Shown here one piece after another: positions 25,470 through 33,481 of a stretch of 46,064 nt of DNA. The position numbers and the translations under genes were made by a program. Below the pieces are notes generated by a model. The model ran no database searches, was not told where the DNA came from, and was given only the letters and a program-made list of their open reading frames with translations. Numbering within the stretch: position 1 is the first letter of the stretch; each line of letters begins with the position of its first letter. The stretch comes from an uncultured Pelagibacteraceae bacterium (GTDB taxonomy: Bacteria; Pseudomonadota; Alphaproteobacteria; Pelagibacterales; Pelagibacteraceae). Location of the stretch: the NCBI GenBank assembly GCA_902593445.1, contig CACJIJ010000009.1:1-46064 (forward strand), read 5' to 3'.

Positions 25470-25865
25470 ATGATAGATCCAAATAATCCTTGTATATTTT
25501 GTAAAATCAGAAAAGAAGAGCTTCAGTTTGAAAACCAATTGGCTTATTCATCCACAGATAGCTATCCTGTCTCAGAATTTCATAGTCTTATCGTTCCTAA
25601 AAGACATGTAGAGACATATTTTGAGCTTACTAAAGATGAAATTCAGGCATGTAACGAGTTAATCTTAAAAACTAAAGAAAAAATTTTAAAACAAGATTCT
25701 AGTGTTCAAGGTTTTAATATAGGCACAAATGCAGGAAAATCTGCAGGCCAATCAATTATGCATTGCCATATTCATTTAATCCCAAGAAGAGAAGGGGATG
25801 TGGAGAATCCGCAAGGAGGAGTCAGGTCTGTGATCCCAAAAAAACAACATTATAAAAGAAAGTAA
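25470..25865 (+). CDS. HIT-family nucleotide hydrolase
   Basis: The 131-residue protein carries the histidine-triad motif in QSIMHCHIHLIPRREGD (HxHxH, third histidine as nucleophile). It also has the N-terminal CIFCKIRKEELQFEN zinc-finger-like start and SLIVPKRHVETYFELT. HIT enzymes hydrolyse adenosine 5'-phosphoramidates or diadenosine polyphosphates. The FC-x-K-I start fits the HinT/Ap4A hydrolase-like branch. It follows pabC by 2 bp and ends the operon; the next gene begins 114 bp on. Confidence 0.92.
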   Translation: MIDPNNPCIFCKIRKEELQFENQLAYSSTDSYPVSEFHSLIVPKRHVETYFELTKDEIQACNELILKTKEKILKQDSSVQGFNIGTNAGKSAGQSIMHCHIHLIPRREGDVENPQGGVRSVIPKKQHYKRK

Positions 25866-25979
25866 ATATTTTTTAATTGTTATTAAAGACAAATTTATCA
25901 ATAGTTTTTGTTGATCTGATGAGTTAACTAGATTAGAAAACTTTGAAATTATTTAAAAATAATTTAACATAAGGGTAAT

Positions 25980-26774
25980 ATGCTTGAGACAAATCCATTT
26001 TCGTTATTATCAGAAGTAGTTCCTACTGTTGTTATGCAAGGTTTTATAATTGCAATGGTTCTTTTAATTGCTTTTGGAACAATTATTCAGATGATACACC
26101 ACAAAAATTTAACTTATTTCTTTAACAATGCAAAAAAAGCAAAATTGCAGGCAACAAGAGAAGTTGGAGCTGCTGAGAAGGCTAAAATTATTGCTAAGAC
26201 TACTGTTTATGACATTGGAACAACATCAGAATTAGGTTTTGGAAAAAGAAGATTAGCACATGTTCTTGGTATGTATGGAACTATAATCTTTTGGATTGCT
26301 TCAGCAATGTTAGTGTTTTGTTATACAGGTGCAGACAAAACTTCTTCTACATTATGGTCAATGTTATGGCATGTAGGTGCAATACTTACTTGTGTTGGTG
26401 GATTTTGGTTTTGGTTTTTTTTAAGAGTAGATGTTTCAGCTGAAGCACACCCTTGGTATAGAATTATTAAAGCTGATTTGTTTGTTCTAGCATTATTAGC
26501 ATGTTCAACTTTTGGACTAGCTTGGTCTTACACTCAATTTTATGGTCAAGTAGGCTTGTCATTCTTATTTTTTGCACTGTTTGTAGTTTCTAATTTAGTT
26601 CTATTTGGTGGAGTCTATTGGTCAAAATTTGCTCACATGTTCTATAAGCCTGGAGCAGCAATACAGAAAAATTTGGCTGAAGCAGACGGTTCTAGAGATA
26701 ATTTACCACCCCCTGCTGATGCCCCTGAGCAATTTGGCCTAGGAATAAAAAGAGAAGAGCCAAAACATTATTAA
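25980..26774 (+). CDS. aprM: APS reductase membrane subunit AprM
   Basis: The 264-residue membrane protein has five hydrophobic helices (about 14-38, 93-115, 127-148, 162-184, 191-213). A polar loop after the first helix and a soluble proline-rich tail (LPPPADAPEQFG) complete it. It lies directly before aprB and aprA, the place AprM takes in SAR11-type and some sulfur-oxidising bacteria, where it is thought to anchor APS reductase to the membrane and link it to quinones in place of QmoABC. Histidines in MLWHVGAI and KFAHMFYK could be heme ligands, which is inference. An AAGGG ribosome site precedes the start. Confidence 0.82.
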   Translation: MLETNPFSLLSEVVPTVVMQGFIIAMVLLIAFGTIIQMIHHKNLTYFFNNAKKAKLQATREVGAAEKAKIIAKTTVYDIGTTSELGFGKRRLAHVLGMYGTIIFWIASAMLVFCYTGADKTSSTLWSMLWHVGAILTCVGGFWFWFFLRVDVSAEAHPWYRIIKADLFVLALLACSTFGLAWSYTQFYGQVGLSFLFFALFVVSNLVLFGGVYWSKFAHMFYKPGAAIQKNLAEADGSRDNLPPPADAPEQFGLGIKREEPKHY

Positions 26775-26805
26775 TATGATAACAAAAAAGGAAAGAAAAT
26801 AAATT

Positions 26806-27276
26806 ATGTCAACTTTTGTATATATGACTAGATGTGATGGATGTGGTCACTGCGTAGATATTTGTCCATCTGATATAATGCACATTGATGAAAATATTAG
26901 ACGTGCAAAAAATATAGAACCAAATTTTTGTTGGGAATGTTATTCATGTGTAAAAGCATGCCCAAATCATGCGATTGATGTAAGAGGTTATGCAGATTTT
27001 GCCCCAATGGGACATAGCGTTAGAGTAAGAAGAGAAGAAGAAAAAGGAACTATTTCTTGGAAAATAAAATTTAGAAACGGAACAACAAAAGACTTTGTTT
27101 CACCAATAACAACAAAACCATGGGGAAAATTTATTCCTAAACTTGCAGATGGAGAAAAAATTAAACAAGGAGAATTAAATTCACAAAGACTTTACACTGA
27201 ACCTGAAGGACTAAATATTGATGGTGAACTTCCTGCGGTTCCAAAAGAATCTTTTAAAAAAGGAGTTTATTATTAA
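26806..27276 (+). CDS. aprB: adenylylsulfate reductase beta subunit
   Basis: The 156-residue iron-sulfur subunit has two [4Fe-4S] cluster motifs, C10-x2-C13-x2-C16-x3-C20 (CDGCGHCVDICP) and C42-x2-C45-x2-C48-x3-C52 (CWECYSCVKACP). They are followed by the AprB-specific tail that wraps AprA (SVRVRREEEKGTISWKIKFR and the later YTEPEGLNIDGELP). It passes electrons between the flavin of AprA and the membrane. The stop overlaps the aprA start (TAATG at 27274-27278), with an AGGAG site at 27261-27265 serving aprA. Confidence 0.96.
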   Translation: MSTFVYMTRCDGCGHCVDICPSDIMHIDENIRRAKNIEPNFCWECYSCVKACPNHAIDVRGYADFAPMGHSVRVRREEEKGTISWKIKFRNGTTKDFVSPITTKPWGKFIPKLADGEKIKQGELNSQRLYTEPEGLNIDGELPAVPKESFKKGVYY

Positions 27277-29135
27277 TGGCTAAGCACAAAACTCATTACG
27301 AAGACTGTGATGTATTAGTAGTTGGTGGAGGCATGGCCGGCACTGGTGCAACTTTTGAAGCAAGGCACTGGGGTAGAGATATGAAAATTGTTTGCGTTGA
27401 AAAAGCAAACATAGATAGAAGTGGAGCAGTAGCTCAAGGTCTTTACGCAATTAACTGTTACATGGGTATGCAGTGGGGTGAAAATCAACCTGAAGATCAT
27501 GTCAGATACGCAAGAAATGATTTGATGGGAATGGTTAGAGAAGATTTAGGATATGACATGGCTCGTCATGTAGACTCAACTGTTCATATGTTTGACGAAT
27601 GGGGTCTTCCTATGATGAAAAATGAAGAGACTGGAAGATATTTAAGAGAAGGTAAGTGGCAGATAATGATCCATGGTGAAAGTTATAAACCAATTGTTGC
27701 TGAAGCAGCAAAAAAATCTGCAGATAAAATTTATAATAGAATTATGATTACTCATCTTTTAATGGATGAGGCTCAAGAGAATAGAGTGGGGGGTGCCGTT
27801 GGGTTTAACATGAGAACAGGTGATTTCCATGTTTTTAGAGCAAAGGCAGTAATTGTTGCTGCAGGAGGAGCTTCACACATATTTAAGCCAAGAGCTGTTG
27901 GTGAAGGTATGGGTAGAACTTGGTATGCTCCTTGGAGCAATGGTTCAGCATATGCATTACCAATTGCGGCTGGCGCGAAGATGACACAAATGGAAAATAG
28001 AATAGTGTTGTGTAGATTTAAAGATGGATACGGACCTGTTGGAGCTTATTTTTTACATTTAAAAACATATACACAAAATGCAAACGGTGAAAACTATGAG
28101 AAGAAATGGTACGACCAGACTAAAGAATTAGTAGGAGAATATATAGATCACCATCCTACACCTACGTGTTTAAGAAACCATGCTTTTATTCAAGAAACAA
28201 TGGCAGGTGGTGGACCAATTCATATGGTTACTACTGAGGCTTTTCAAGATCCACATTTAGAAACTGTTGGTTGGGAAAATTTTTTAGGAATGACTGTAGG
28301 TCAAGCTGTTGTTTGGGCATCTCAAAATATTGATCCAAAATATACAAACCCTGAATTAACAACGTCTGAACCATATGTAATGGGTTCCCATGCTACTTGT
28401 TCAGGAGCCTGGGTAAGTGGACCAGAGGACCTGTCTCCACCAGAGTACTTTTGGGGCTACAACAGAATGTTAACAATTGATGGATTATTTGGAGCAGGTG
28501 ATACTGTAGGTGGAAGCGCTCACAAATTTTCATCAGGCTCTTTCACTGAAGGCAGATTGGCAGCAAAAGCAGCTGTAAAATACATTGAAGACAAAAAAGC
28601 TGAGGGTTTAAAGGTTTCTGATAAACAATGTGAGGATTTTAAAGCTAAAGTTTATAAACCTTTAGAAAATTACACCGTAGCCCAAAATGAGATTACTGGA
28701 GGAACTGTATCTCCAAGCTATATTTCACCTATTCAAGGCTTACAACGTTTACAAAGAATAATGGATGAATATGTAGGTGGAATAGCTACAAACTATATGA
28801 CTAATGCTAATATGCTAAAAAGAGGATTAGAATTGTTAGCTTGGCTTGAGGAAGATCTTGAAAACGTGGGAGCTGAGGATTATCACCAACTTATGAGGGC
28901 ATGGGAGCTTAAACACAGAGCTTTAACATCTCAGTGCGTTACAGAACATACTATGTTCAGAGAAGAAACTAGATGGCCTGGATATTATTATAGAGGCGAT
29001 CATATGAAACTTGATGATGATAATTGGCATTGCTTAACAGTTTCAAGAAGAGATCCTAAGACTGGTAAGTTTAGTATGGAGAAAGTTCCTGTCTACCATA
29101 TAGTGGATGAGAACGAGAAGAAAAAAGCTTCATAG
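27276..29135 (+). CDS. aprA: adenylylsulfate reductase alpha subunit
   Basis: The 619-residue flavoprotein interconverts APS and sulfite plus AMP. The FAD fold starts with VLVVGGGMAGTGATFEARHWG (residues about 13-33). Conserved AprA blocks follow: VEKANIDRSGAVAQGLYAINCYMG, the active-site region RAVGEGMGRTWYAPWSNGSAYALP and GSAHKFSSGSFTEGR with the substrate-binding His. In aerobic SAR11-like cells it most likely works in the oxidative direction on sulfite released from organosulfur compounds. Linkage to suyAB and xsc 3-6 kb away supports this. It is the last subunit of the aprM-aprB-aprA operon. Confidence 0.97.
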   Translation: MAKHKTHYEDCDVLVVGGGMAGTGATFEARHWGRDMKIVCVEKANIDRSGAVAQGLYAINCYMGMQWGENQPEDHVRYARNDLMGMVREDLGYDMARHVDSTVHMFDEWGLPMMKNEETGRYLREGKWQIMIHGESYKPIVAEAAKKSADKIYNRIMITHLLMDEAQENRVGGAVGFNMRTGDFHVFRAKAVIVAAGGASHIFKPRAVGEGMGRTWYAPWSNGSAYALPIAAGAKMTQMENRIVLCRFKDGYGPVGAYFLHLKTYTQNANGENYEKKWYDQTKELVGEYIDHHPTPTCLRNHAFIQETMAGGGPIHMVTTEAFQDPHLETVGWENFLGMTVGQAVVWASQNIDPKYTNPELTTSEPYVMGSHATCSGAWVSGPEDLSPPEYFWGYNRMLTIDGLFGAGDTVGGSAHKFSSGSFTEGRLAAKAAVKYIEDKKAEGLKVSDKQCEDFKAKVYKPLENYTVAQNEITGGTVSPSYISPIQGLQRLQRIMDEYVGGIATNYMTNANMLKRGLELLAWLEEDLENVGAEDYHQLMRAWELKHRALTSQCVTEHTMFREETRWPGYYYRGDHMKLDDDNWHCLTVSRRDPKTGKFSMEKVPVYHIVDENEKKKAS

Positions 29136-29156
29136 TAGATAATTTAATAAAATCAC

Positions 29157-29507
29157 ATGGATATTTTATCTAAAACAGATGATGAGATTTATGAATTAGC
29201 CAAACCTTTTTGGGATAATTTGGTTAAATCATCTAATCTCAAAGATTATGGTGGGTTCACTAGAGATTTCTCTACCCAAATGCTTTTTGGTGCTAACGAA
29301 GTAGAGCTTGGTAAACAGTGGGCTAATAATAAGCTAATCACTAATCTAAATGAGACTTTTGAACCTTTCGGTTGCCTTAGAAGAGGAGATCATATAACCG
29401 TTCTGATAAAGCAAACAAATAAAGAGATCCCAGGAGAGTTTCTTGGGAGGTTGGTCTTAGGTGTAGAAGACGATACTATTAAAGTTTTTGGGGCCACCAT
29501 CTACTAG
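29157..29507 (+). CDS. conserved hypothetical protein behind aprA
   Basis: The 116-residue soluble protein starts 21 bp after aprA and is presumably in its operon. The N-terminal half is helical and acidic (LSKTDDEIYELAKPFWDNLVKSSN). The C-terminal half looks like a small beta barrel (RRGDHITVLIKQTNKE, GEFLGRLVLGVEDDTIKVFG). I do not recognise the family, and no catalytic motif is evident; one cysteine occurs in FGCLRRG. Its place suggests a role tied to APS reductase, for example assembly, which is unproven. Confidence 0.82.
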   Translation: MDILSKTDDEIYELAKPFWDNLVKSSNLKDYGGFTRDFSTQMLFGANEVELGKQWANNKLITNLNETFEPFGCLRRGDHITVLIKQTNKEIPGEFLGRLVLGVEDDTIKVFGATIY

Positions 29508-29575
29508 ACAAAAAAAATTGCTTAATAATAAATAATTGTTTGACAAATTTCGTTCTGGGTGTATTGACGAATTTA

Positions 29576-29710
29576 ATGTTACTTTCTAACGTAAAAATTA
29601 TTAACAAACTCTCAAATTTTAAAACAATATTTATCAAAGCAGGAATCATAGCAGGCCTAACAGCTTATTGGGGAGTGATTTTAGTTGGAACTTTTATCAC
29701 TTTTAACTAA
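29576..29710 (+). CDS. 44-aa single-pass membrane protein
   Basis: ATG 29576 to TAA 29708-29710 encodes a peptide with a basic N-terminal part (MLLSNVKIINKLSNFKTIF) and one hydrophobic helix containing AGIIAGLTAYWGVILVGTF. It occupies the space between the apr operon and the TauE-type gene, ending 31 bp before the latter. A TTGACA at 29540-29545 lies upstream with a weak TATTGA (29562-29567), which would give an almost leaderless mRNA. No family recognised. Confidence 0.6.
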   Translation: MLLSNVKIINKLSNFKTIFIKAGIIAGLTAYWGVILVGTFITFN

Positions 29711-29740
29711 GTTGTTTTTTAATAACTTTTAAATTTTTTT

Positions 29741-30820
29741 ATGGAAGTATTTTTACCGATAGCTCAAGTTTTTGTTAACCCTATCGAAATACTTTTGTTA
29801 AGTGCAATTGTAGGAGTTCTCTCAGGTTTGTTTGGTGTTGGTGGAGGATTTTTAATGACACCATTCTTAATTTTTTTAGGAATACCTCCTGCATATGCAG
29901 TTGCTAATGAAGCAAATAATATTTTAGCTACTTCAGTTTCAGGTTCCACAACTCATTATTTAAAAAATACTTTAGATTACAAAATGGGATCAATGATTGT
30001 GATTGGAGGGGTAATAGGAACTTCTTTAGGAATTTATACTTTTACATATTTTAAAGGCATTGGAAAAATAGATACAGTTATCTCTTTGGCTTATATGTAT
30101 ATATTGGCAATAATTGGAACTTTAATGTTAGTTGAAAGTTTAGGAGAAATAGATAAAGCAAAGAGAAACGTTGTAGTTAAAAAAAAACTACATGTTCATT
30201 ATTGGATACACGGCCTTCCATTAAGAATGAGATTTCCAAAGTCAAAATTGTATGAAAGTATTTTTACTCCAATTATAATTGGTTTATTGGTTGGTTTTAT
30301 TGCAGCTATTATGGGGATTGGTGGAGCGTTTATTTTAGTCCCGGCAATGATTTATATAATTAAAATGCCTACTAAATTAGTTCCTGGTACATCTTTATTT
30401 GTAACAATTTTTGTAAGTGTGATTGTTACTTTTCTTCATTCATTTAATTATGGATCTATAGATTTGTTGTTAGTTTTAATGTTGGTTATTGGTTCAATCA
30501 TAGGAGTTCAAGTTGGACAAAAATTAGGTGAAAGAATTGATAGCTCAGGTTTAAGAGCTTTATTAGCAATCTTATTACTTATTGTAGGTATAGCAATAGC
30601 ATACGATACATTTTTTGCAGATCAAATTATGAATGGAACTGCAAATGCAACTAGTTCAGATCTAAACTTCTTTTCTCAATTTATAATTGATTTTTCTAAT
30701 GAGATGCCTTTCTTTTATGGACTGTTTACTATTATGTTTGCAATTATTTTAGGTGTTGGAGCAGCCTTTATAAGGCGTTTTATTTCAAACTTGCGAAAAA
30801 AATTATTAGTAAAATCTTAA
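29741..30820 (+). CDS. TauE/SafE-family sulfite exporter-like permease
   Basis: The 359-residue membrane protein has the duplicated TauE/SafE architecture. The glycine-rich repeat GVLSGLFGVGGGFLMTPFLI is near residue 21 and the matching GFIAAIMGIGGAFILVPAMI near residue 186. Each precedes a four-helix block, with a basic cytoplasmic linker between (KRNVVVKKKLHVHYW). TauE proteins are the usual sulfite/sulfoacetate exporters paired with xsc pathways. Position between APS reductase and suyAB/xsc supports a sulfite or sulfate efflux role. It converges on the YeiH-type gene with a 4-bp overlap. Confidence 0.92.
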   Translation: MEVFLPIAQVFVNPIEILLLSAIVGVLSGLFGVGGGFLMTPFLIFLGIPPAYAVANEANNILATSVSGSTTHYLKNTLDYKMGSMIVIGGVIGTSLGIYTFTYFKGIGKIDTVISLAYMYILAIIGTLMLVESLGEIDKAKRNVVVKKKLHVHYWIHGLPLRMRFPKSKLYESIFTPIIIGLLVGFIAAIMGIGGAFILVPAMIYIIKMPTKLVPGTSLFVTIFVSVIVTFLHSFNYGSIDLLLVLMLVIGSIIGVQVGQKLGERIDSSGLRALLAILLLIVGIAIAYDTFFADQIMNGTANATSSDLNFFSQFIIDFSNEMPFFYGLFTIMFAIILGVGAAFIRRFISNLRKKLLVKS

Positions 30821-31902
30821 ATAAAAAAATTTATTAGAGTTTCTATATATATTAAACTAATAATTCCAACAGTTACTGCTGCAATCAAACCAACTACAAA
30901 TGGTTTATATCCCATTGATTTAAGTTCACTTAAGTTTATTGAAATTCCTACAGCAGCCATAGCCATTGTCAAAAATACAGTTGCTAAAATTTTTAAATAT
31001 TCAATGAATCTAGACCAAGCATAAAAACTATCACTTTCAGATGAAAATAATTGATCTCCAAAATTTCTTAAAATTATCATGCCAATGAAACCAAGTACAA
31101 AATATGGAAAAATACTTAAAATTGAGTATTTTTGTTCCTTAAATTCACCTCTATTATATAAGAAAGCAAATAATGGAATTAGTATTACCAGAAAAGTGTT
31201 TCTAATTAATTTCGTTACTGTTGCTACATCTAAAGTTTCAGGATTATTAAATTGTTGATCATAAATTAATCCTGCAGCTGCAACTTGAGAAGTTTCATGA
31301 ATTGAAGTTCCTAAAAATAAGCCAGCTTCCAAAGCATTATTACTAAAATACCATTCTGCAAAATATGGATAAACTAGCATAGCAATCACTCCAAATAACG
31401 TAATATTAGCTATTGCATAGGCAACCTCTGTTTTTTTTGCATTGATAACTGGAGCTGTTGCAACAATTGCAGTAGCACCACAAACACTAGTACCAATAGC
31501 AATTAGGTATGACATTTTTGATGATATAGGGACTTTTTTTATGAGAAGCTTTATCAATATCAATACTCCCAAAATACAAAATATAACTAAAGGTATTGCA
31601 ATAGAGCCAAATTTAATAAAATCAGCAAAACTTAATCTAATACCCAAAAAAATTATACCTAACTTTAAAATATATTGTTGGGTAAAATCTAAACCAATCA
31701 TCATGCCTGGTCTTGGAGTGAAAGCATTTCCCATTAATATTCCAAGCAATATTGCAATTAGAACTGTTGAAATAGGGCTTTTTTCTGTACCAAAAATCTC
31801 TAAAGCTATTACGTTGTTAATACCTTGAGAGAATAAACAAAATATTAAAGCTAAAATAACACCTGGAAAAATTGATTTTATAAACTGAAAATTGATAACC
31901 AC
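30817..31902 (-). CDS. YeiH/UPF0324-family putative sulfate exporter
   Basis: The 361-residue protein has about ten hydrophobic helices and the family's two conserved loops, GTSVCGATAIVATAPV near residue 138 and GTSIHETSQVAAAG near residue 198. The YeiH/PSE family is annotated as putative sulfate exporters and often occurs with taurine or sulfonate degradation genes; direct biochemistry is scarce. It lies 8 bp behind suyB on the same strand, so suyA-suyB-yeiH form one operon. That suggests export of the sulfite or sulfate set free by SuyAB. Confidence 0.9.
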   Translation of the reverse strand: MVINFQFIKSIFPGVILALIFCLFSQGINNVIALEIFGTEKSPISTVLIAILLGILMGNAFTPRPGMMIGLDFTQQYILKLGIIFLGIRLSFADFIKFGSIAIPLVIFCILGVLILIKLLIKKVPISSKMSYLIAIGTSVCGATAIVATAPVINAKKTEVAYAIANITLFGVIAMLVYPYFAEWYFSNNALEAGLFLGTSIHETSQVAAAGLIYDQQFNNPETLDVATVTKLIRNTFLVILIPLFAFLYNRGEFKEQKYSILSIFPYFVLGFIGMIILRNFGDQLFSSESDSFYAWSRFIEYLKILATVFLTMAMAAVGISINLSELKSMGYKPFVVGLIAAVTVGIISLIYIETLINFFI

Positions 31903-31910
31903 AGAAATTT

Positions 31911-33077
31911 TTACGCACTTCTGTAGAGTTTAGTCATCACAAATTCTTTGTGACCTAAAGCCTCCGCACAAGTCAATCTTCCGTTAGCTACCCTTAAAGT
32001 TGTTTTAATTAGTTCATCTCCAGCTTCAGACAAATTCATTTCTCTTGAAAGAATTTTTGAAACATCACAATCAATGTGCTCACTCATATTAACTGCAGTT
32101 AATGGATTCGCTGTTAACTTAATTACAGGTTCAATCGGATTTCCGATTATATTTCCTTGTCCTGTTGGAAATAAATGAATATTAAATCCACCAGCAGCTT
32201 GAAGAGTAACACATTCTGCTGCAGCAGAAGAGGTATCCATAAAATATAATCCTGGACCTTTTTCAGGTTCTTCTGCAGGTGTTAAAACATCTATAAATTG
32301 TCTTGAACCAATTTTTTGAAAGTTTCCAAAAGCTTTTTCTTCGATTGTTGTTAAACCTCCAGCAATATTACCAGCAGTAGGTTGGCTTTCAGATAAATCG
32401 TCGGTAGCCTCTTTTAAAATAAAGTCATTATAATCGTTCCAAGTCTTTTTAAATTTCTCTTGAGCGTCTGGCGTTTTTCCTCTTTTTTCACAGACTGTTT
32501 CTGCCCCAGTTAATTCTGAAGTTTCACCAAAACACAAATGTACACCAAGGGGTTCAAGTTTGTCCATTAAATTTCCCACAGTAGGATTTGAGGCTAAACC
32601 AGATGTAGTATCAGACTCTCCACATTTAACAGAAATCCATAGATCACTGATTGGACATTCCTGTCTTTGTTTTTCAGATGCCCAAATGGAAAACTCTTGA
32701 GCTTTTTTAGATGCTTTCATAATAGTTTCAATATCACCAGCACCTTCAATACTAAATCCTTCAACTGGTTTGCCAGTTTTAGCAACTTCATCTACAATTC
32801 TTTTTGTCCATTTTGGCTCAATTCCAATGATAATTGCAGCTGCAACATTAGGATTTTTTGCAGTTCCAATCATGGTTCTAAAATGTAATTCTAAATCTGC
32901 TCCAAATTGTAATCTTCCATAAGAATGTGGAAGAGCAATTGTACCTTTAATGTTATTGGCTACAGCTTCAGCACAAGCATTAGAGATATCATCTACTGGT
33001 AAAATAATAACATGATTCCTTGTTCCGGCTCTGCCGTTTTCTCTTTTATAACCTAAAAAACTTTTTGGAATTTCCAT
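31911..33077 (-). CDS. suyB: (2R)-sulfolactate sulfo-lyase large subunit
   Basis: The 388-residue protein is the large UxaA-family subunit. Features are [21 protein letters not shown], the segment [22 protein letters not shown], the metal/substrate cysteine regions [17 protein letters not shown] and [13 protein letters not shown], and [12 protein letters not shown]. SuyAB cleaves sulfolactate to pyruvate and sulfite. I start at ATG 33077 ([10 protein letters not shown]), seven bases after the suyA stop with an AGAGAG ribosome site. Upstream in-frame starts at 33107 and 33128 would run back into suyA. Altronate dehydratase is the closest alternative, but sequence type and the xsc neighbourhood favour SuyB. 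Confidence 0.88.
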   Translation of the reverse strand: MEIPKSFLGYKRENGRAGTRNHVIILPVDDISNACAEAVANNIKGTIALPHSYGRLQFGADLELHFRTMIGTAKNPNVAAAIIIGIEPKWTKRIVDEVAKTGKPVEGFSIEGAGDIETIMKASKKAQEFSIWASEKQRQECPISDLWISVKCGESDTTSGLASNPTVGNLMDKLEPLGVHLCFGETSELTGAETVCEKRGKTPDAQEKFKKTWNDYNDFILKEATDDLSESQPTAGNIAGGLTTIEEKAFGNFQKIGSRQFIDVLTPAEEPEKGPGLYFMDTSSAAAECVTLQAAGGFNIHLFPTGQGNIIGNPIEPVIKLTANPLTAVNMSEHIDCDVSKILSREMNLSEAGDELIKTTLRVANGRLTCAEALGHKEFVMTKLYRSA

Positions 33078-33084
33078 AATCTCT

Positions 33085-33369
33085 CTACCATTTCTTTGTT
33101 TTAACATTGTGAACATGAACATGCTCACCTTTTTTGATTGATTTAACTACTTTTCCTATATCGTGACCATATTTAATAATCGTATCACCTTCATTAAGGT
33201 TAATCATAGCAATCTTATGACCTAAAGGAATTTCATCCGCAGATTGAATATTAACAGTTTTGTCGTTTTCCATTACCCAGCAAGAGCAATCTTGTTTCGG
33301 AGTGATTTTTTCAACAACAACTACTCCCACGTTGTCTTTTTCGTCGTGAATTATTATATCTGTTGCCAT
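33085..33369 (-). CDS. suyA: (2R)-sulfolactate sulfo-lyase small subunit
   Basis: The 94-residue protein is a SAF-domain subunit. It has [15 protein letters not shown], the conserved [26 protein letters not shown] stretch and the closing [14 protein letters not shown]. The last motif, ending in a basic pair and Trp, matches SuyA-type small subunits, whereas full-length altronate dehydratases fuse this domain. It is the first gene of the leftward suyA-suyB-yeiH operon and is separated by 112 bp from divergent xsc. It forms the enzyme with SuyB in the cytoplasm. Confidence 0.88.
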   Translation of the reverse strand: MATDIIIHDEKDNVGVVVVEKITPKQDCSCWVMENDKTVNIQSADEIPLGHKIAMINLNEGDTIIKYGHDIGKVVKSIKKGEHVHVHNVKTKKW

Positions 33370-33481
33370 ATCGTGTCGATTTGTTTGTTTGAATTTTGTA
33401 AAATCTTATATATTAATCGCACAAATTAACAAACGAATTTTATATATACTTAAATTTATAATTTAGAGAGGTTCTAGTTTT
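33370..33481. promoter_or_regulatory. shared control region of suyAB and xsc
   Basis: This 112-bp, very AT-rich gap must hold both divergent promoters. An inverted repeat is present: ATTTGTTTGTT (33379-33389) and AACAAACGAAT (33428-33438), 10 of 11 bases matching, 38 bp apart. A TATAAT occurs at 33457-33462 but lies too close to the xsc ribosome site (AGAGAGG 33465-33471) to be its simple -10 box. The repeat could bind a dimeric regulator; none is encoded nearby. Confidence 0.4.

Noticed and set aside
25949..25964. TTATTTAAAAATAA-type palindrome before aprM as a terminator or operator
   Set aside because: Pure A/T palindromes arise easily by chance in this sequence and nothing else marks it.
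33078..33128. Upstream in-frame starts of suyB
   Set aside because: They lie inside suyA; ATG 33077 has a ribosome site and matches the family N-terminus.
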